From NCBI GenBank assembly GCA_009782775.1, contig WRIL01000006.1, positions 20,730 to 84,729 of the forward strand: DNA of 64,000 nt. The letters are read 5' to 3'. The notes under the pieces were generated by a model. That model was not told where the DNA came from, ran no database searches, and saw only the letters and a list, made by a program, of their open reading frames with translations. The position numbers and the translations under genes are program-made. This document shows, piece after piece, positions 1 through 9,263 of the stretch; position 1 is the stretch's first letter; every line of letters begins with the position of its first letter. Source of the DNA: Desulfovibrionaceae bacterium. Its GTDB lineage: Bacteria; Desulfobacterota; Desulfovibrionia; Desulfovibrionales; Desulfovibrionaceae.

Positions 1-703
1 TGTCGGTCACAAAGGTCAGGCTGACGGTGCCTATACCCAGGCCCATGGGATAGCACCAGGCCCGGGTGACCCCGGACACCTCCCGCGCCCAGGCCTCGTA
101 GTCGCTCTTGGAACCCCCGCGCGGGGGGCGGCGCAGGCGGTCCAGCAGGCGGCGGCGCAAGTCTTCGTCATTTTCCTCGTCCGTGCCCCCGCTGATTCCG
201 TCGGGCATGACCGTGCCGTTAGAGGTCACCCCCTCGCGGGGGGCGATCAGGGTTATCGCCGCGCCCGGCGGCAGGTTGGCGGCGGCGCCGGGGGTGACAG
301 CCCGGATATTTACGGAAATAACGCCGTCCAGGGCAGGAGCGTCCGCCTGGACCGCGTAGGTCTGGTTGGTGGACTGACGTTGGATGAGGGCGCCGGCGGG
401 GATGAGGCTCCCGGCCTGTCCGGCAAATTCCGCCGGACCGGCCGCGCGTTCGGCCTCCTTGCGGAATTTGCCCCAGATGCGCGCCCAGCGCTCCAAGTAA
501 GGTCCTTCGGCGGTGTCCGCAAAGACCTGCAGGAAAATCCAGGCCAGCAGGCCGTGCATCATGTGACAGGCCCCGGCCCAGACCTTGCTGAATACGGCGA
601 TGACCGAGCGCGAAAGCACCCTGCCGCCGTCCAGCAGGCGGCCGGAAAAATCCCGGGAGATACGCTCATAGAGCTGCTGCAACGTGGGGCGGTTCCAGGG
701 CAT
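1..703 (-). CDS. Baseplate J/gp47-like protein, partial (continues past the left edge)
   Basis: Minus-strand translation from ATG at 703: MPWNRPTLQQLYERISRDFSGRLLDGG...[38 protein letters not shown], typical of gp47/baseplate J. Confidence 0.85.
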   Translation of the reverse strand, partial: MPWNRPTLQQLYERISRDFSGRLLDGGRVLSRSVIAVFSKVWAGACHMMHGLLAWIFLQVFADTAEGPYLERWARIWGKFRKEAERAAGPAEFAGQAGSLIPAGALIQRQSTNQTYAVQADAPALDGVISVNIRAVTPGAAANLPPGAAITLIAPREGVTSNGTVMPDGISGGTDEENDEDLRRRLLDRLRRPPRGGSKSDYEAWAREVSGVTRAWCYPMGLGIGTVSLTFVTD

Positions 704-712
704 ATAAGCTCC

Positions 713-1240
713 TTACGCGGCCAGGCCGAAGCCGGACCTGACGCTCACCGGCGCGGCGTTTACATAGTCATAGACGAAGTTCCATTCCCGGGTCTTTTCA
801 TCCACCCCGGGCAGGGGCAGGGCCTGAATATCGATGCCCAGCCAGCCCGGAGCCTCCCGGAAGGCGTTGACGCGCAGCTCCGTCGCCAGCCGGTCGCGGA
901 CGATCCAGGCCAGGGCCTCTTCGGCGTATTGCCTGGCCCGCTCCACCACCGCGTCCATGTCCTTTTCCCGGTTTAGCAGCCAGAGGCGGGAGCCCGTGAG
1001 GTCACGGGCATCTTCCTCCAAGATATGATCGCCCCACCAGCCGCGCCGGTCCGATGACACGCCCACGCGCTCGTCGGGCAGAGGATCGTCCGGAGCCGCC
1101 CGGCGGTCGGTAAAGAGGCTGACGATCACGGCGGCGAGCAGGCCGGCGTCGCCCTGCAGATCACGATTCCCGCCGTCCTCGGCCAGGACCAGGTCAAAAG
1201 CCATGAGCTCGTGATCAAAGGCCAGAGAGATATCCATCAC
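713..1240 (-). CDS. Phage GP46-family protein
   Basis: 175 aa; position between gp45-like and gp47-like genes; MMDISLAFDHELMAFDLVLAEDGG... Confidence 0.75.
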   Translation of the reverse strand: MMDISLAFDHELMAFDLVLAEDGGNRDLQGDAGLLAAVIVSLFTDRRAAPDDPLPDERVGVSSDRRGWWGDHILEEDARDLTGSRLWLLNREKDMDAVVERARQYAEEALAWIVRDRLATELRVNAFREAPGWLGIDIQALPLPGVDEKTREWNFVYDYVNAAPVSVRSGFGLAA

Positions 1241-1250
1241 AGCTCTCCCT

Positions 1251-1925
1251 TCACCCGTTCGGCGGATTGGTGACGCCGCCCTCGGAGCTGTAATTGTGCG
1301 TGTGCCTTACGAGGGATACGCCGGAGGCGCTCACGTCTCCGCTAACCACCAGGTCGCCTTCCAGGATGGCGGTCCCGGCCCCGCCGCCGGCCCCGCTCAC
1401 GCTGAGAGCGCCGGCGAGCTTGATCACCGGCGCGGCGATGCTGGCGGATACTTTTGCGCTTACCTCGCAGGTATCGCACCGCACCGAACAGTTTTTGGAG
1501 ACAACCGCGCAACTGTCTTCGGCCTCCACCACGGCGTGTCCGGTCTTGACCTCGATCCGCTTGCCGCGCTTCAGAGTTATACTGTCGCCCTCGTCGGTAT
1601 AGATGCATACTTCTCCCGGTTGCAGGCTTCGGACGCGGAAACGCCGGTCATCCACGGCCAGGATGACGGGGTGCTCGCGCCCGGCCCCGACGAAGGCCGC
1701 GAAACACTCGGCCCCCGGCTGAGGGTTGGAACTGAAACCATAGGGCTGGGGGCGCTCGGCCCCATCGATCAGCTCGCCGTCCAGGAGACGGACCTGCTGC
1801 TCCTGCATCTTGCGCGCGTCGTCCACCATGACCACCACCCCACGGGCCACGATATTGCGCAGCCTACGGGCCTGGCGCTCAAAGAGGCGGTCTATGTAGC
1901 GCCTGGCTTCGGCGTTCATGGTCAT
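1251..1925 (-). CDS. Phage baseplate assembly protein V / Mu gp45-like spike
   Basis: 224 aa; beta-rich C-terminus ending in HTHNYSSEGGVTNPPNG; synteny. Confidence 0.8.
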   Translation of the reverse strand: MTMNAEARRYIDRLFERQARRLRNIVARGVVVMVDDARKMQEQQVRLLDGELIDGAERPQPYGFSSNPQPGAECFAAFVGAGREHPVILAVDDRRFRVRSLQPGEVCIYTDEGDSITLKRGKRIEVKTGHAVVEAEDSCAVVSKNCSVRCDTCEVSAKVSASIAAPVIKLAGALSVSGAGGGAGTAILEGDLVVSGDVSASGVSLVRHTHNYSSEGGVTNPPNG

Positions 1926-3082
1926 GGACGCCCCTCCAGGATCTGCCCGTTCTGCCTCTCGGCATGCTCCAGCTGCCGGGCCAGCAAGTCCTTTTCAGCC
2001 TCAACCCGGTAATCCCACAAAGGCGCGGGCTCCTGGATTTTCGGCTCCGGCCTGAAGGAAGCGGGATCTTTCAGCTCCAAAACCGTAACGCTGCCGGAGG
2101 AATCGTCGCGCCGGCAGGTGATCCTGGTGACCAGCAACTCCTGGCGCAGGCGCAAATAGGGGATATCCACGCTGGTCAGGGCATTGAGCCGCCAGAGCGG
2201 GCCTTCCAGGCTGCCGACCGCGCCCTGGCGGAAGCCCGGCACGGTTACGGTCACAGTCACCGAGCGGGCCGCGCGCACGGCTCTCTCCCAGGCGGCCCGC
2301 TGTTGGGCGGCTCCGGAGTCCACCGCGTTCTCGGCCCGGATAATCAGGGGGCGATAGCGCCGGACCGCGGCGTCCCTGGCCGAGGCATGGACGGCGCTGG
2401 CCTCCAGGCCGAAAAGATCGTCGCTGCCGGGCTGCTGCCCCAGCACCAGGTAGTCGGAAAAACGGTCGGTCAAGTCATAGTCCACCGAGGCGGCCAGGAT
2501 ATTTTCACCCTGTTTCAAAACGGTCCGGTTGCGCCTTCCCCCTACCTTGAGCAGCGCGAGGCCACCGGCGCCGTCCGGACAGGCGAGCAGCTCGCGCAGC
2601 TTGAGGGCGCGGTTCAGGGCCTCAAAGGCGGTCTCTCCCTGTTCCAGCTTAAAGCTGGGGATGGGCGCGCCGATATCGCCCTCGGCATATACCGGCACGC
2701 CGAAAGGCCCGGCCAGCTCGCGGGCCAGCCGCAAAACGTCAATATTCATCCAGTGGCCGGGGCTGTGCACGGCCGAGCAGTCCACCAGATCCGCGCTGCG
2801 ATCCCGGCCGCTGACGCCGATGCCGTGGTCGGAGGCGGAAAGGGCCGGAGCGGCCTTGTCAATATAGCCCAGGATGACCGGGTCTTTGCCGATAAGCAGC
2901 GCGCACTTCATGCCGGCGGCCAGGGGCATGGCCTCGCCGCCTTCGGCGGCCCACCTGTCGGCCAGGGAAATGGAAAAAGCCCCGGAGATGGCGTCAATCT
3001 GCCGGGTGATCTCCGCGCTTTTCCAGTATGACCAGTCCACCCACCCCGCCGGGGCATGAACGCGCAGGGTAATCTTATCCAT
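1922..3082 (-). CDS. Mu gp44/gpP-like baseplate hub protein
   Basis: 386 aa; MDKITLRVHAPAGWVDWSYWKSAEITRQIDAISGAFSISLADRW; synteny. Confidence 0.8.
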   Translation of the reverse strand: MDKITLRVHAPAGWVDWSYWKSAEITRQIDAISGAFSISLADRWAAEGGEAMPLAAGMKCALLIGKDPVILGYIDKAAPALSASDHGIGVSGRDRSADLVDCSAVHSPGHWMNIDVLRLARELAGPFGVPVYAEGDIGAPIPSFKLEQGETAFEALNRALKLRELLACPDGAGGLALLKVGGRRNRTVLKQGENILAASVDYDLTDRFSDYLVLGQQPGSDDLFGLEASAVHASARDAAVRRYRPLIIRAENAVDSGAAQQRAAWERAVRAARSVTVTVTVPGFRQGAVGSLEGPLWRLNALTSVDIPYLRLRQELLVTRITCRRDDSSGSVTVLELKDPASFRPEPKIQEPAPLWDYRVEAEKDLLARQLEHAERQNGQILEGRP

Positions 3083-4274
3083 AGGCCAGCGCCTCCAGGG
3101 GCTCCGCCGGCACGAACCCGGGGTGGATTATGCGATTCCTGGCCAGGAGGTCGGCCTCCGGGGCGATATCTCCGGAAATACGATAACAGAGCGCCAGGGA
3201 GGGCAATACCGCGACTGGGACATAGGTGACGATGTCGGGGGCGGAACGGGCGGCCTCGGCCAGGGCGGCCAGGGTGGCGGCCCGCATGTCCGCCAGGGCT
3301 GCAAAAAAATCCTCCTGCGTGCCGCTCCTGTCCTCCAGCGCGGCCTGCACGGCGTCCATGACGTCCACAAAGCTCTCGCGCAGGACGCGGGCCTCGGCGC
3401 GGGAGGCAGGTTCGGCCAGGGCCAGGCCGGCGGCCGCTTCCACGGTGGCGATTTGCCTAATAAAGAGCCGCACGGCCAAATCATTTTCGGCGACGCGCTC
3501 CCGGAGCGAGCCAGGAGCCTCTATTAACGGCCGGGGAACTCCCTGCCCGGCCAAATTCAGCCAGCCGGCCGCCCGATTTGCCGGCGATCCCCCGGCGGCA
3601 TCGCCCAAACCCTGGAAGCCGGCCCATAAACGCCGCCCCACGGACAGCCAGGGGAGAAAATCATGGCCGGTCGCGGCCCCCAGCATACCGGCAATCACCC
3701 CGGCATTGCCGCCCAGAGCGGCCTGCGCCCGCGACATAGCGGAAGTGACGGCCAGGTAGGCCTGGTCAAGCACAAAAACTCCCTGATTGGCCAGGGCAAA
3801 AGCGGAGTCAAAGGCGTCGCAGGCGAGAATACCGGCTTCCCCGCTCCTGGAGAGGGCGCGATCCCGGGCGTTGACGCCGGAATCCGGGCTGGAGGGCGCG
3901 CCGTCCCGGACAAAGGACAGGGTAAATACGGCCATGCCGCCGTCATCGGCGCTATGGCGCACCCGGTAAGGGGCGAATTGCGAAACGGTTATCTCGCCGT
4001 ACCAGGGGTGGACCAGGGTCCCGGAACCGGGCTCGTCCAGGGCGCGTTCCAGGGCATCGCGCCTGTCCATGTAATCCTGGCCGAGCACAAAGGCCTGCAC
4101 GGTAAAACGCTGGCTGGCGGCCCCCAAATCTTCAACATAGACCTCGTCGCGCTGCGGGAATTCGTGGACCACGGTACGGCGTCCGCCGGCCTTGTCGTCG
4201 CCGCGGACCCCGAAGGGCGCCCCCCTGAAGGAAGCCGGCCGGATGCGCTCTTTCCAGGACATCTCAGTACCCAT
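3075..4274 (-). CDS. DNA circularization/gp43-like tail protein
   Basis: 399 aa; WKERIRPASFRGAPFGVRGDDKAGGRRTVVHEFPQRDEVYVEDLG N-terminal motif. Confidence 0.8.
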   Translation of the reverse strand: MGTEMSWKERIRPASFRGAPFGVRGDDKAGGRRTVVHEFPQRDEVYVEDLGAASQRFTVQAFVLGQDYMDRRDALERALDEPGSGTLVHPWYGEITVSQFAPYRVRHSADDGGMAVFTLSFVRDGAPSSPDSGVNARDRALSRSGEAGILACDAFDSAFALANQGVFVLDQAYLAVTSAMSRAQAALGGNAGVIAGMLGAATGHDFLPWLSVGRRLWAGFQGLGDAAGGSPANRAAGWLNLAGQGVPRPLIEAPGSLRERVAENDLAVRLFIRQIATVEAAAGLALAEPASRAEARVLRESFVDVMDAVQAALEDRSGTQEDFFAALADMRAATLAALAEAARSAPDIVTYVPVAVLPSLALCYRISGDIAPEADLLARNRIIHPGFVPAEPLEALAYG

Positions 4275-5940
4275 ACCCCAGGTAGCCGATCTGCATGGAC
4301 GCCCCGTCCTGGCGCACGCCGCCGGCCGGCCCGCTTACCTGCATGCCCCAGTCATCCGGAGGCACCAGAATGACACGATTCTCTTGCCTTTCCACATGCT
4401 CGCTCCGCGTCGCCGCCAGTTCCCTGGAGGCCAGCGCCCCCGAGCCAACCCCTTCGCCCGACTGGGCAAGGGCTGGCTCTTTGCTGCCGATGCCCAGGAA
4501 AGATTTGACCCTGTCCGGTATCCAGGCGGTCAACTGCTCCCCCCAGCGCTTGCCGAGGCTTTCAAAGAAATTGAAACCCGTGAAATAGGCGATCAGCTCG
4601 TTCATGCCCTTCAGGATGAGGCGCAGGGGGTTGAAGTCCCATAGCGTCTTAAGAATGCCCAGCAGGAAATTTTCGGAGAAGGCCTCCTGGACGCCCTTCC
4701 AGAGGTTTTTGAAATAGGCCACAAAACCGTCCCAGTTCCGGTAGATGGCATAGGCAATAGTGCTCAGAATGGTCAGGAAGGCCAAGGGACTGCTCGCTTG
4801 GAGCGCCCAAAAGGCCTTGCTCAGGGCCGTGAAGCCGGAGCCGGCGAGAAACGAGGCCTTGAAAATCCCCCCGAGAAGCGGGGCAAAGGGCGAAAGCGCC
4901 TTAAACACACCCAGCAGGGAAAACAAAAACCTCCCGCCCATAAAAAGGGCCAGGCCCTTCATGACATCGCCCCAGCCGCCGAAAAACCGCGCCCCGCGAT
5001 TGACCCCTTGCGCCAACTCTTTCAGGGTGACCAGGAAATTTTCAATGTCCTTCCATAGCTCGTCGATATTCAAGCCCTCGATCCAGGCCGCGAAATCCCC
5101 GGTGCCGATGAGCTGGCGCTGGGTCTCAATCCACTCCCCGAATTTTTCCATGAGTTTGGAAATGGCCGGCAGGGCGATCTGAAACATGGAACGCCCGAAA
5201 CCGCGCAGCATGGAAAGGATGTCCGTAAAAGAGGATAAAAAGGAACCCGAGGTCTCCACGCTCTCTTCGCCGAAGACCAGGTTCAGCTCGTGCGCGCGTA
5301 GGCGCATCTCCTCCAGGTGTCCGCTACCCTTTTCCAGGAGCGGCAGCATGGAAGACAGTCCGAGGTGCTTGGCGAGACCGGCGGCCTTGGCGTCCTCGCC
5401 GGCCTCTTTCAAGGCCTTTATCCGGTCCGCCAGCTTGCTGAGCACAACCGAAGAGGCCTGCACCCTGCCTTCCACGGTCTGGGGATCCAGCCCCAGGCTC
5501 TTCAGAAGCTGGGTGCTATCAGCGTCCCCCCTGGCGGCGCCGAGCGCCCTTTCCTGCAGCGAATTCAGCGCGTTTTCAAGATCCCCGGTGGAGATCCCGG
5601 CGCGCTCGGCGGCGTAGGCATACTCCTGCCAGGTCTTCAGGTGCATGCCTACGCGGGAGGCGGCGTTCGCCGATTCCTTGACCGCCCCCCCAAGGTGCTT
5701 GGTCAGGGTAAAAAGGCCGCCCCCGGTTCCGAAAGTCAGGGCCAGGCCCTTCCCTATGCCGGAAAAAGTAGAGAGCAGCCCGTCGCCGGCCCGTCCCAGG
5801 TTGCGCCAGGCCCGTCCCAGGTTGCGCATGTCCTTTTGCGCCCTGCCCAGCGAGCCGGAAAAGCGGCCGAATACGCCGGAGAAGGCGTCTTTGGCGCCGA
5901 TGGTCAGTCTGAAACCGGCCTGCTTGCCTTTTCCCGCCAC
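4264..5940 (-). CDS. Phage tail tape measure protein (GTG start)
   Basis: 558 aa with hydrophobic segments; position between tail chaperone and gp43-like genes. Confidence 0.8.
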   Translation of the reverse strand: MAGKGKQAGFRLTIGAKDAFSGVFGRFSGSLGRAQKDMRNLGRAWRNLGRAGDGLLSTFSGIGKGLALTFGTGGGLFTLTKHLGGAVKESANAASRVGMHLKTWQEYAYAAERAGISTGDLENALNSLQERALGAARGDADSTQLLKSLGLDPQTVEGRVQASSVVLSKLADRIKALKEAGEDAKAAGLAKHLGLSSMLPLLEKGSGHLEEMRLRAHELNLVFGEESVETSGSFLSSFTDILSMLRGFGRSMFQIALPAISKLMEKFGEWIETQRQLIGTGDFAAWIEGLNIDELWKDIENFLVTLKELAQGVNRGARFFGGWGDVMKGLALFMGGRFLFSLLGVFKALSPFAPLLGGIFKASFLAGSGFTALSKAFWALQASSPLAFLTILSTIAYAIYRNWDGFVAYFKNLWKGVQEAFSENFLLGILKTLWDFNPLRLILKGMNELIAYFTGFNFFESLGKRWGEQLTAWIPDRVKSFLGIGSKEPALAQSGEGVGSGALASRELAATRSEHVERQENRVILVPPDDWGMQVSGPAGGVRQDGASMQIGYLGYGY

Positions 5941-5959
5941 CTGTTATACCTCTCTTATC

Positions 5960-6112
5960 ATGGAAAACACCCTGGCCCGTCTCTCTTTCGCCGTAGATGT
6001 CTGCCTGGCCGTGCTGGAAGGGCTGTTCAGCCTGGCCTACGGCATCATCATCGGAACTTTCGCCCTGGCGGTCATGGCCGTCTGTCTCAAGAGCTTCTTA
6101 AGAGCCTTTTGA
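5960..6112 (+). CDS. Possible 50-aa hydrophobic small protein on the opposite strand of the tail operon
   Basis: MENTLARLSFAVDVCLAVLEGLFSLAYGIIIGTFALAVMAVCLKSFLRAF occupies the gap between the chaperone and the tape measure gene; no clear SD. Confidence 0.3.
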   Translation: MENTLARLSFAVDVCLAVLEGLFSLAYGIIIGTFALAVMAVCLKSFLRAF

Positions 6113-6507
6113 CCTGAGAAGCCGGTTCAGATATTCCGCCCTTTCGTCCCAAAACAGCAAATCCTCCGCCGACATGGCCTCCAACGATTCCGGAGACCAG
6201 TGGAAGACATAGGCTAAAAGGGCTATTCGCTCCCGCCAGTCTCCCGGAAAACTGACAAAAAATCCTGAATCTCCCTCCAGACTCTGGAAAAATCAGCAAA
6301 AGACATCTTCTGGATCACCGGCAGCGGCTGGGAAACAAGGCGGGAGACAATCGTCGCCAAATCGTCAAAGGTCAGCAAATCCTCGTTCAGCTTGATCCCG
6401 CGTACATCACCCACCTTGATAGGGCGGCTGATGGTCAGCTCGGCAATCTCTTCCTTGCCGAGCATAACCGGATCTTCCAGGGCAATGGTGACTGGTTCAA
6501 ACGCCAT
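6098..6507 (-). CDS. Tail assembly chaperone, -1 frameshift-extended product
   Basis: Slippery T TTT TTG at 6262..6256 (minus). The -1 frame reads VSFPGDWRERIALLAYVFHWSPESLEAMSAEDLLFWDERAEYLNRLLRSKGS and stops at 6098. Confidence 0.75.
6223..6507 (-). CDS. Phage tail assembly chaperone, 0-frame product
   Basis: 94 aa; MAFEPVTIALEDPVMLGKEEIAELTISRPIKVGDVRGIKLNEDLL; position between tube and tape measure. Confidence 0.8.
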   Translation of the reverse strand: MAFEPVTIALEDPVMLGKEEIAELTISRPIKVGDVRGIKLNEDLLTFDDLATIVSRLVSQPLPVIQKMSFADFSRVWREIQDFLSVFRETGGSE

Positions 6508-6519
6508 ACATACTCCTCC

Positions 6520-6897
6520 TTAGTTGCTTTCCACCGCCGGGGTGCGCGATTCCCAGCGCACGGCGATCTCCGCCTCTTCCGTGGTCACCGTGCCCTCGCC
6601 AGCGAACCAGGCGTTGGCCAGGACGATGACCTTGCCGTTGACCAGCTCCAGGGTGACGGTGACATTGTCGCCCTTGACCAGGGCCTCCAAATCCAGATCC
6701 CCCCGGTCGGTGATCGCTCCCTCGATGAAGGGGATCTGCGGGGTATCCCGGTAGCCGTGAATGCCGTCGGCGCCGGGGAGGGCGTCGCGCTTGTCATGCC
6801 CCAGGTTGTAGGAAAAAGAGCCCTTGGCGTCCTGCAGGGCTCCGTCAACTTTCAGATAGATCCGCCCGGCGCGGCGGTTGTTGCTTCCCAATGCCAT
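6520..6897 (-). CDS. Phage tail tube protein (Mu gpM-like)
   Basis: 125 aa; follows the sheath gene; GRIYLKVDGALQDAKGSFSYNLG. Confidence 0.85.
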   Translation of the reverse strand: MALGSNNRRAGRIYLKVDGALQDAKGSFSYNLGHDKRDALPGADGIHGYRDTPQIPFIEGAITDRGDLDLEALVKGDNVTVTLELVNGKVIVLANAWFAGEGTVTTEEAEIAVRWESRTPAVESN

Positions 6898-6908
6898 CTC
6901 GACCTCCC

Positions 6909-8384
6909 TTATACGATATGCCGGAAGAGCGTTCCGGCGACTTCAAACTGGTTCATCAAATCCGGCCGCAACAGCCAGTCCAGGCGGTTCTCGTTGACGG
7001 AGCTGCGCTCGCAGACCAGATCCCGCTTGAACTGGCCGGAGCCCTCCACCAGGCCCATGGGCAGCCAGACGTCCATAAAGCGGGCGATGGCTTCGGCCCG
7101 GCCCAGCTTGGGGGTCATGATCGGCTGGGTGGCGTCGTAGCTCTTGGCGTCTTCGTCTCCGGCCAGCTTGTGGCGCGGGTACTTGAGCCGCAGGTAGTTA
7201 TTCCAGTCGTAGCGCAGATAGCTCAAGGTCAGCGGGCTGTTCAGGGATAGAAAAGAACGGTCTTCCGCGCCCAGGGGGTTGATCCGGTAGGTGGTGATGA
7301 GCTTCTGGAAGCGCAGGGTGCCGTCCGGCGCCACATAGCGGGTTGATACCCCCTCGAAAAGCCCCTGGTTTTTCTCCGGAAAGTCCGGCCAGAGGTCGGC
7401 CTTGGCCGGGGCCAGCACCCCCGGGATAAGGAGCGTATTGAAGCCGCGAGCCGGGTCGGACTGGGCGTAATAGGCGATGACGCCCACAGAGGCCGCAGCG
7501 TCCACCCAGGGAGAGGTCGGGCTGTTTTCCGAGGGCAGGACGGTCAGGTGCTTGTCGTTGCGGGCCGAGGCAAAGGTGGTGACCTGACCGAAGCTGCCGC
7601 GCCGGATGACGATAGCCTGGCCGTCGATCTGGCGTAGCGGCCCCCAGCGTTCGTCCAGCTCGTCGCGCAGGGCGTTCAGAGAAAAGGTATCCAGCCAGGG
7701 CCAGGCGATGACGTGATATTGATTGCCGCCCATGGCCGCGATGATCTCCGCTGGGTCCGGATTGCCTGCGCCGCCGGAGAACGGCGTAAAGGCAAACTGC
7801 AGGCCGCCGGGCACCGGCTCGTCCAGATGCGACAGGCGCACGTCGATGTCATTGCCGCACTCGCCCTTGTGTTTGGCGGTCAGGGTAATCTGCCCCAGGG
7901 AGAAAGTCGCATTTACCGGCAGATCCGGATTGGCATTGACGGCGGTGGCGATGTTTTCGGCCACATCGGCCGCGGTCATGCCCAGGGTGGCGGCCGCGCG
8001 CACCAGCGCGCCTCCGACATAAAGGCTTACCGGCGCGGAATTGGTGACCGTGCCGGTGATATTGACGCCGCTCTCGGCCGCGACCCCGATCTCGGCGTCC
8101 AGGGTGGGAATGGCCAGCATGCGGGTCATCGGGTTGGCCTTCAGGTAGGCCGCGGCCATGGCCGCCAGCATGCTGCCCTGCCCGAAGAGCGCGTCCGCCT
8201 GGGCCTTGGACATGGGCCGCTGCACGCTATAGGGCTCGGCCGAGCCCTCCGGCAGCATCTGCCCGGCCAGCAGCACGGTATAGGGCATGAGGGAAGGCCC
8301 CTCGGAGGCCCCGGTGGGGTCAAACTCCGCCCAGGCAAAGGGCAGGCGCGTGGTTGTCGGGAGAGATGGAAAAGATACGGGCAT
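6909..8384 (-). CDS. Phage tail sheath protein (Mu gpL-like)
   Basis: 491 aa; ...LPTTTRLPFAWAEFDPTGAS...YLRYDWNNYLRLKYPRHKLAGDE. Confidence 0.9.
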   Translation of the reverse strand: MPVSFPSLPTTTRLPFAWAEFDPTGASEGPSLMPYTVLLAGQMLPEGSAEPYSVQRPMSKAQADALFGQGSMLAAMAAAYLKANPMTRMLAIPTLDAEIGVAAESGVNITGTVTNSAPVSLYVGGALVRAAATLGMTAADVAENIATAVNANPDLPVNATFSLGQITLTAKHKGECGNDIDVRLSHLDEPVPGGLQFAFTPFSGGAGNPDPAEIIAAMGGNQYHVIAWPWLDTFSLNALRDELDERWGPLRQIDGQAIVIRRGSFGQVTTFASARNDKHLTVLPSENSPTSPWVDAAASVGVIAYYAQSDPARGFNTLLIPGVLAPAKADLWPDFPEKNQGLFEGVSTRYVAPDGTLRFQKLITTYRINPLGAEDRSFLSLNSPLTLSYLRYDWNNYLRLKYPRHKLAGDEDAKSYDATQPIMTPKLGRAEAIARFMDVWLPMGLVEGSGQFKRDLVCERSSVNENRLDWLLRPDLMNQFEVAGTLFRHIV

Positions 8385-8387
8385 GGT

Positions 8388-8606
8388 CTACTCCTTCTTT
8401 TCGCCCGGCTTGGGGGCGGCTTTTTTTGGCGCGGCGGGCACGGAGGGGGCTTCGGCCAGAACGACGTCGCCGGCCTTCAGGCGGCGCAGCCAGTAGCCGG
8501 ATCTGGGGACCAGCCTGCCCTGCTCCGGCAGGCAGTCGCCGCTTGCCGGGTCGGGGATGCGCAGGCCGGGGGCGGGCTTGACGAAAAAGGCGGCGGGATG
8601 GGACAT
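8388..8606 (-). CDS. DUF2635-like small phage protein
   Basis: 72 aa immediately upstream of the sheath gene; GLRIPDPASGDCLPEQGRLVPRSGYWLRRLKAGDVV. Confidence 0.7.
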   Translation of the reverse strand: MSHPAAFFVKPAPGLRIPDPASGDCLPEQGRLVPRSGYWLRRLKAGDVVLAEAPSVPAAPKKAAPKPGEKKE

Positions 8607-8609
8607 GCT

Positions 8610-9263
8610 CTACTCCTTGGTTGACGGGTCAAATTCCACCCGGCTCTCCATATCGGCCTTTCCATCCGCGGGAACGACGTCCCAGGCGGAGGCGGCCAGG
8701 AGAAAATCCGGTAACGCGGGCGGGAAATCCGAAAGCGCGTAATCCAAATCGAAATTCAGGACAGCCACGCCGATCTGCCGGTTGCCGTCCACGGCGATGC
8801 CCAGCTCGGTGCTCTTAAGGGTCAGGGACAGCAGGGTATCCACGGCGCTGCTGCGGGGGATGCCGTTAATGGTCGCCGGCGGCAGAGGATCTTTCCCCGC
8901 GGCGGCAAGCGCCTTGTTGACCAGGGCCGTCATGGCCGCGCCTACGGGTCCAAGCGCCGCGAGGGCCATTTCCACGGCCCAGGCCAGTTCATCCAGCTTG
9001 TCGTCGGCTTTCTCGGCCATGCGGACCAGCGCCTCCACGATCAGCGAGATGCGCCGCTCCCGCGGGTCCGGTGAAATGTCCGTATCCAGCACCTCTTCGG
9101 ACAGGGCATAGACGCCGATGGCCGGGAGTTCGCCGGCCAGCCAATGCTCCTCACGGTTGGGGAAAACCCGGCCGCCGGTCAGAGCCGCGAGTCCGGCGTC
9201 CTCTTTGAGCACACAGACGACAGCGTGGCGGATCAAGGCGCGGCGGGGATTACGCATCTTCAT
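8610..9263 (-). CDS. Phage tail terminator/gp37-like protein
   Basis: 217 aa; synteny between the head-tail joining and sheath genes. Confidence 0.6.
   Translation of the reverse strand: MKMRNPRRALIRHAVVCVLKEDAGLAALTGGRVFPNREEHWLAGELPAIGVYALSEEVLDTDISPDPRERRISLIVEALVRMAEKADDKLDELAWAVEMALAALGPVGAAMTALVNKALAAAGKDPLPPATINGIPRSSAVDTLLSLTLKSTELGIAVDGNRQIGVAVLNFDLDYALSDFPPALPDFLLAASAWDVVPADGKADMESRVEFDPSTKE

Noticed and set aside
1964-3031. 355-aa plus-strand ORF
   Set aside because: Antisense to the gp44-like baseplate gene; composition typical of a shadow frame.
6087-6299. 70-aa minus-strand ORF as the second chaperone gene
   Set aside because: Wrong frame: the frame reached by -1 slippage at T TTT TTG gives the recognisable chaperone extension; this ORF does not.
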